A stretch of 8,432 nt of DNA from contig LUOC01000143.1 of NCBI GenBank assembly GCA_001626655.1, positions 1-8,432 of the forward strand, written 5' to 3'. Numbering within the stretch: the first letter of the stretch is position 1; each line of letters begins with the position of its first letter. The notes beneath the pieces are model-generated. The model was not told where the DNA came from, did no database searches, and saw nothing but the letters and a program-made list of their open reading frames with translations. Source of the DNA: Fidelibacterota bacterium REDSEA-S14_B6 (lineage in GTDB: Bacteria; Fidelibacterota; Marinisomatia; Marinisomatales; S15-B10). This document shows, one piece after another, positions 5,739 to 8,432 of this stretch. The position numbers were made by a program, and so were the translations under genes.

Positions 5739-6203
5739 CTAACCGGCGGGAGAACTTCCCCCATCCTTGAGACCGCTTGTCAGTTTGGCAAACAGGTCGT
5801 CACCGAGGAGCGTCAAATTGTTCATGGAACCGACGGTCCGGGCCGTCCCCAGTTCATCCCAGTTCGCAACGTTGATAATCTGAGCGTTTACCGTCACCTG
5901 ATCCAGTTCCCTTGTGAATGTCCCCATTACCAGAATATTCTCTGTACCGGCGCGCTGTGTCAGCAGAGACGACTTGTCCTGGAGGATTTTCTCGAGGGCG
6001 GGACGGCCGTAGACGCGGACGCCATCGAGTTCTGTAAACTTCTTCGACAAGATGTCGACGAATCCCGAGCTGAGCCACGCCACGGACGGATCGTTCCGAA
6101 GATTGTCAAACTCGGGGATGTACAGATTGAGCCACCTCGGCGATGCTGAGAGTGTTCCGCACAACAGTAAGACGGAGAGAGCTGTCTGAGTCGACCGCTT
6201 CAT
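5739..6203 (-). CDS. FlgO/CsgG/TolB-like N-terminal domain protein (N-terminal part of a frameshifted gene)
   Basis: This frame gives 154 residues with a signal peptide (MKRSTQTALSVLLLCGTLSA). A domain follows that resembles the FlgO/CsgG/TolB-like fold: LNLYIPEFDNLRNDPSVAWL, SSGFVDILSKKFTELDGVRV and RPALEKILQD, then an ILVMGTFTRELDQVTVNAQI strand pair. Proteins of this kind are periplasmic or outer-membrane-associated, and many pair the domain with a variable C-terminal part. The frame ends LKDGGSSPAG* just after a run of five G. With six G it would continue LKDGGKFSRRLDFGTKETPA into the downstream frame. Its ATG lies 14 nt after the gltX remnant's stop, so the genes form one operon-like string. 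The lesion may be a sequencing error, a mutation or, less likely, programmed frameshifting. Confidence 0.72.
   Translation of the reverse strand: MKRSTQTALSVLLLCGTLSASPRWLNLYIPEFDNLRNDPSVAWLSSGFVDILSKKFTELDGVRVYGRPALEKILQDKSSLLTQRAGTENILVMGTFTRELDQVTVNAQIINVANWDELGTARTVGSMNNLTLLGDDLFAKLTSGLKDGGSSPAG
5758..5762 (-). other. G5 run at the presumed frameshift
   Basis: GATGGGGGAAG on the minus strand. One extra G restores a single long frame across the two parts of the FlgO-like gene. Homopolymer runs of this kind are common sites of sequencing indels and of slippage. Confidence 0.55.
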
Positions 6204-6217
6204 ATCATGGCAATCTA

Positions 6218-7367
6218 TCAGGACGGAGGCAAATTATCAATCGCATAATTCAATCGCCGGAGAACGCGCTCACGGCCCAGAAGCGCCATCAGTTCGAACA
6301 GCGACGGCCCCACCCCCTGCCCGGAAATAGCGATCCGCGTCGGATGGATCAGTTTCCCCGCCGACACCTCCTCCGACTCCGAAAAGGACCTCAAATGCTC
6401 TTCGAGAGAGTCAGCTTCCCACTTGATCAAATCGTGGAGGCTCAGCCAGTACCGGTTCATCAGCTCGGTAACAGAACTATCCTTCCACCGTTTCCTTACC
6501 GGTTTTTCGTCAAAAGATTTCGGGTCCGTGAAAAAGTAATCCGAATACTCCACCAACTCGCTCAGCGACTTGGGAGCGCCAGATAATTCAGAAGTCCTTC
6601 CGGCAACACGCCCATATCGCGATCCTCCTGAACCCCCGTGGCACCGTGACGCTTGCTGAGGCGCTGACCGTTGGGACCGAGGATCATCGGCAGATGGCCG
6701 AACTTCGGCGGTTTTGATCCCAGCGCCTTGTAGACGATGATCTGCTTGGGCGTGTTCGCCAGATGATCCTCCCCACGGATGACCCAGTTGATCTCCATGT
6801 TCAGATCATCTACCACCACCGTAAAATTGTAGGTGGCCGTCCCGTCAGTCCGCTGAATGATAAAGTCATCAATCTCCTTGTGGTCGACCTCAATCAGACC
6901 GTAGACTGCATCGGTAAATCTGGTCTTGCCCTTGGGAATGGATAGTCTCACGCAGAACGGATCGGCCCTGTTCAGCCGCTGCTTCAGCTCAGCATCAGAA
7001 ATATCTTTGCACGTGCCGGAATAACGGTAGAGTCTTTTTGATTTCGCCGCTTCATCGCGCTCCTTGGCGAGCTCTTCAACGGTGCAGAAACAGCGGTATG
7101 CGCCCTCTACATTCAACAGGCGTCCCGCCTGAGCGACTGGTAGACGATGGGCTCGTTCCAGTTCAGCCCGAGCCATTCGAGCGAATCGCGAATCTGATCC
7201 ACAAACTGACGCTTCGACCGCTGCACATCCGTATCTTCGATCCTAAGAAAGAACTGGCCATTTTTCTGCCGGGCGAATAGGAAATTGAAAAGGGCGGTTC
7301 TTGCTCCCCCCAAATGGAGCTCACCTGTGGGACTCGGCGCAAACCGGACTCTTGGCGCGATGGGCAT
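6218..7367 (-). pseudogene. gltX: Glutamyl-tRNA synthetase, disrupted by two internal deletions
   Basis: Three frames carry successive parts of a class I GluRS. Part 1 (7367 to about 7130) has the catalytic start RVRFAPSPTGELHLGGARTA with the HIGH-type motif HLGG, then FLRIEDTD and NEPIVYQS. Part 2 (about 7140 to 6562) has LLNVEGAYRCFCTVEEL, NWVIRGEDHLANTPKQI and the KMSKS-type GQRLSKRHGA, ending in LLNYLAL. Part 3 (about 6577 to 6218) is the C-terminal anticodon-binding region: SLSELVEYSDYFFTDP, then IAISGQGVGPSLFELMALLG. At the first junction (7120-7139) about 20 nt are missing between YQS and GRLLN. At the second (6566-6580) about 85-110 codons are missing between LNYLAL and SLSELVEY. The remaining length is about 383 codons against about 470-500 in relatives. 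ATG 7367 fits the usual start better than TTG 7373. As encoded, no functional enzyme results. Confidence 0.88.
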
Positions 7368-7410
7368 GGCCAAACTTAGCCGTGAATCGAGAAAAAGAGA
7401 AAGGGTCTGA

Positions 7411-7865
7411 TCACTCCGGCGACGCCGGTGTCGGTTCCGCTCCTGCGTTCGTCCCTCGCGCCTTGAACAGAAAGATGGTGTTGACCATCACCGATACCAG
7501 AGAGATGGACGACAGAGTAAGAAAATAGAGGTCGTCTTCGCTCCCGCTGAAGCCTGTGAGAATCCAAGTTGACAGACTGTAGACAATGATGAAATAGAAG
7601 AAGATAGATTGCCGAAGATGATCGGCGACGGAAGGTTTGGGAAGCTGCTCCACTCTCTGCATCAGACGATTGGCAAGGTGGAAAAGGAGTATTCCCGAAA
7701 TGACTATAATTCCGAGCGACAAAAGGACGGCAGTTCGAACAGACGAATATAGTCGGGAAGCAATTCAAATCTGCGGGCCATCAGTTCTATGGAGCCCATG
7801 GCGATGAACAGCATCGGAACAAGGAACAGAGCGTGAATGATTGGGGTAACAATCTTATTCACCAT
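7411..7865 (-). pseudogene. Small integral membrane protein with a 1-nt frameshift
   Basis: Two overlapping frames make up one protein. The first (ATG at 7865, stop at 7704, 53 residues) carries a hydrophobic segment, TPIIHALFLVPMLFIAMGSI, then LPDYIRLF. The second (to the stop at 7411) has the segments VLLSLGIIVISGILLF, SIFFYFIIVYSLSTWIL and FLTLSSISLVSVMVNTIFLF, and ends in a Pro/Ala/Thr-rich tail. The switch lies near 7735-7739: one extra base there gives LPDYIRLFRTAVLLSLG and a continuous protein of about 151 residues with four membrane segments. The second frame alone can start only at TTG 7722 inside a membrane segment, which supports the frameshift reading. Function is unknown. It sits 43 nt upstream of the gltX remnant in the same direction. 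Confidence 0.65.
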
Positions 7866-8035
7866 TCACAATCCCAAACGATCATCTGCCTATTGCCGCC
7901 CATCTCCCACACTCCTGCACATAAAGCAAATTCAAGCGGAGGCGAGAGGATTCCCCTCAGGGTGCTGTGCAGAACCTCTGGAGGGCGAAACCCTCACTGG
8001 TTTTTCCACAGGACTCTGTGACCAAGACCGCAGCA
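7866..8035 (-). other. Decayed tRNA-Ser / GIY-YIG unit between genes
   Basis: This gene-free stretch holds three pieces related to the intact unit at 8036-8432. A tRNA-Ser D-arm/anticodon-like block lies at 8023-8040 (16 of 18 identical to 8343-8360). The 43-bp repeat is at 7987-8029. At 7933-7944 there is an exact 12-bp copy of the tRNA-Ser 3' end plus its junction with the nuclease start (8291-8302). After that block the minus strand reads TTTATGTGCAGGAGTG, loosely like the intact gene's ATTATGTGTACGTGTTG. I read it as the 5' relic of a second unit. Confidence 0.5.
7987..8029. repeat. 43-bp direct repeat, copy 1
   Basis: This copy matches 8390-8432 at 36 of 43 positions without gaps, with the core CTGGTTTTTCCACAGGA identical. 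It can form a small hairpin CACAG-GACT-CTGTG that is not preserved in copy 2. Confidence 0.8.
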
Positions 8036-8293
8036 TTACCACACTCCCAATTTAGTAAGCTTGTCCTTCAGCTTTGCTTTCCCTTCAGCAGTTTTGTAGT
8101 ACATCTCCATTCGATAGGCTTCACTTCTGGTTTGAAACTCCTCGGTATGAATTATACTCAACTGGCGATACCCCTTGGTTGACCGAACTTTCCCTCGGTT
8201 GTGCAATTTCAACCTCTCCGCCGGATTCCTACTACTCCCAATGTAGTGCCAGTTCGAGCGAGGCTGGCTCTTCAACACGTACACATAATACAA
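8036..8293 (-). CDS. GIY-YIG nuclease family protein (tRNA-abutting)
   Basis: This 85-residue single-domain protein has the size of small UPF0213/YhbQ-like GIY-YIG proteins. The first motif is YYVYVLKS (residues 2-9) and the YIG motif is HYIGSS (16-21). RNPAERLKLHN follows with the conserved Arg (Arg27), and TRSEAYRMEMYYK contains the Glu (Glu63) expected to bind metal. The domain cuts DNA phosphodiester bonds in known members, but the role of these small proteins is mostly unknown. The start is TTG at 8293, only 1 nt after the discriminator base of tRNA-Ser. There is no room for a separate promoter or Shine-Dalgarno. The frame stays open back into the tRNA T arm (reading GFESLRLRL-like text) until a TGA in the anticodon loop, so it is probably co-transcribed with the tRNA. 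Confidence 0.82.
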   Translation of the reverse strand: MYYVYVLKSQPRSNWHYIGSSRNPAERLKLHNRGKVRSTKGYRQLSIIHTEEFQTRSEAYRMEMYYKTAEGKAKLKDKLTKLGVW

Positions 8294-8294
8294 G

Positions 8295-8377
8295 CGGAGG
8301 CGGAGGGACTCGAACCCCCAAGTCCGTGAGGACGGCGGTTTTCAAAACCGCTGCATTACCAATTATGCTACGCCTCC
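8295..8377 (-). tRNA. tRNA-Ser (anticodon TGA)
   Basis: The acceptor GGAGGCG pairs with CGCCTCC. The D arm is GCAT/ATGC around AATTGGTA. The anticodon stem GCGGT/ACCGC holds the loop TTTGAAA, giving anticodon TGA (reads UCA). A 15-nt variable arm with a GTCC/GGAC stem marks class II. The T loop is TTCGAGT and the discriminator is G, both right for Ser. CCA is not encoded. The GIY-YIG gene begins just downstream. It is not tRNA-Sec, which would need anticodon TCA. Confidence 0.95.
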
Positions 8378-8389
8378 ATCCTAGTGCTA

Positions 8390-8432
8390 GAAAGCCTCGC
8401 TGGTTTTTCCACAGGAGCCTTCGGCCAAGACC
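8390..8432. repeat. 43-bp direct repeat, copy 2 (reaches the window edge)
   Basis: This is the second copy of the repeat at 7987-8029. It lies 12 nt upstream of tRNA-Ser on the minus strand, so the two copies bracket the tRNA-Ser/GIY-YIG unit. The repeat may continue beyond the window. Confidence 0.8.

Noticed and set aside
7376..7768. Minus-strand frame of 130 residues overlapping the membrane protein
   Set aside because: It is Ser/Arg/Cys-rich with no hydrophobic pattern. The alternative frame has four clear membrane segments.
8295..8377. Possible tRNA-Sec, given the nearby selenoprotein candidate
   Set aside because: The anticodon is TGA, not TCA. The 7-bp acceptor and the 15-nt variable arm fit ordinary tRNA-Ser.

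Overview
The window looks like chromosomal DNA from an FCB-group bacterium, possibly Candidatus Marinimicrobia or a relative. The main clue is a C-terminal type IX secretion sorting domain (YPNPFNPSTT...) on a secreted thioredoxin-like protein. Weak or absent Shine-Dalgarno sites and a GIY-YIG gene abutting a tRNA agree with this. The assignment is an inference. Most protein genes lie on the minus strand; three tRNAs and one lipoprotein gene lie on the plus strand.

Layout. (1) 1-1575, minus: two adjacent paralogous exported proteins, each a signal peptide, a Glu/Asp/Phe/Gly-rich linker and a predicted beta-rich domain. The second is cut by the window edge. (2) 1726-1958, plus: tRNA-Gln(CTG), tRNA-Arg(ACG), tRNA-Glu(CTC). 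(3) 2171-2872, plus: a MORN/YwqK-like repeat lipoprotein, ending in a hairpin terminator shared with the convergent gene. (4) 2912-3754, minus: a secreted TlpA-like thioredoxin whose first active-site Cys codon is an in-frame TGA (WUGSC). A hairpin in the position expected for a bacterial SECIS follows, so this is most simply a selenoprotein with a T9SS tail. It is the most interesting item here. (5) 3823-7865, minus: an operon-like run of an M20D amidohydrolase, a two-part FlgO/TolB-like protein, gltX and a small membrane protein. Every member carries a lesion: an in-frame deletion in the amidohydrolase, a frameshift at a G5 run, two deletions in gltX, and a 1-nt frameshift in the membrane protein. 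(6) 7866-8432, minus: tRNA-Ser(TGA) immediately followed by a GIY-YIG nuclease gene, flanked by 43-bp direct repeats and by tRNA-Ser-derived fragments that look like a decayed second unit.

Functionally, the readable genes concern the cell envelope and periplasm (two acidic-linker proteins, lipoprotein, secreted redox protein, FlgO-like protein) and translation (four tRNAs, a broken glutamyl-tRNA synthetase). The cluster of lesions between about 4.6 and 7.8 kb means either local gene decay or assembly/sequencing error. That doubt must be kept in mind for the TGA as well, although a TGA falling exactly on the redox-active Cys codon is hard to explain by chance.
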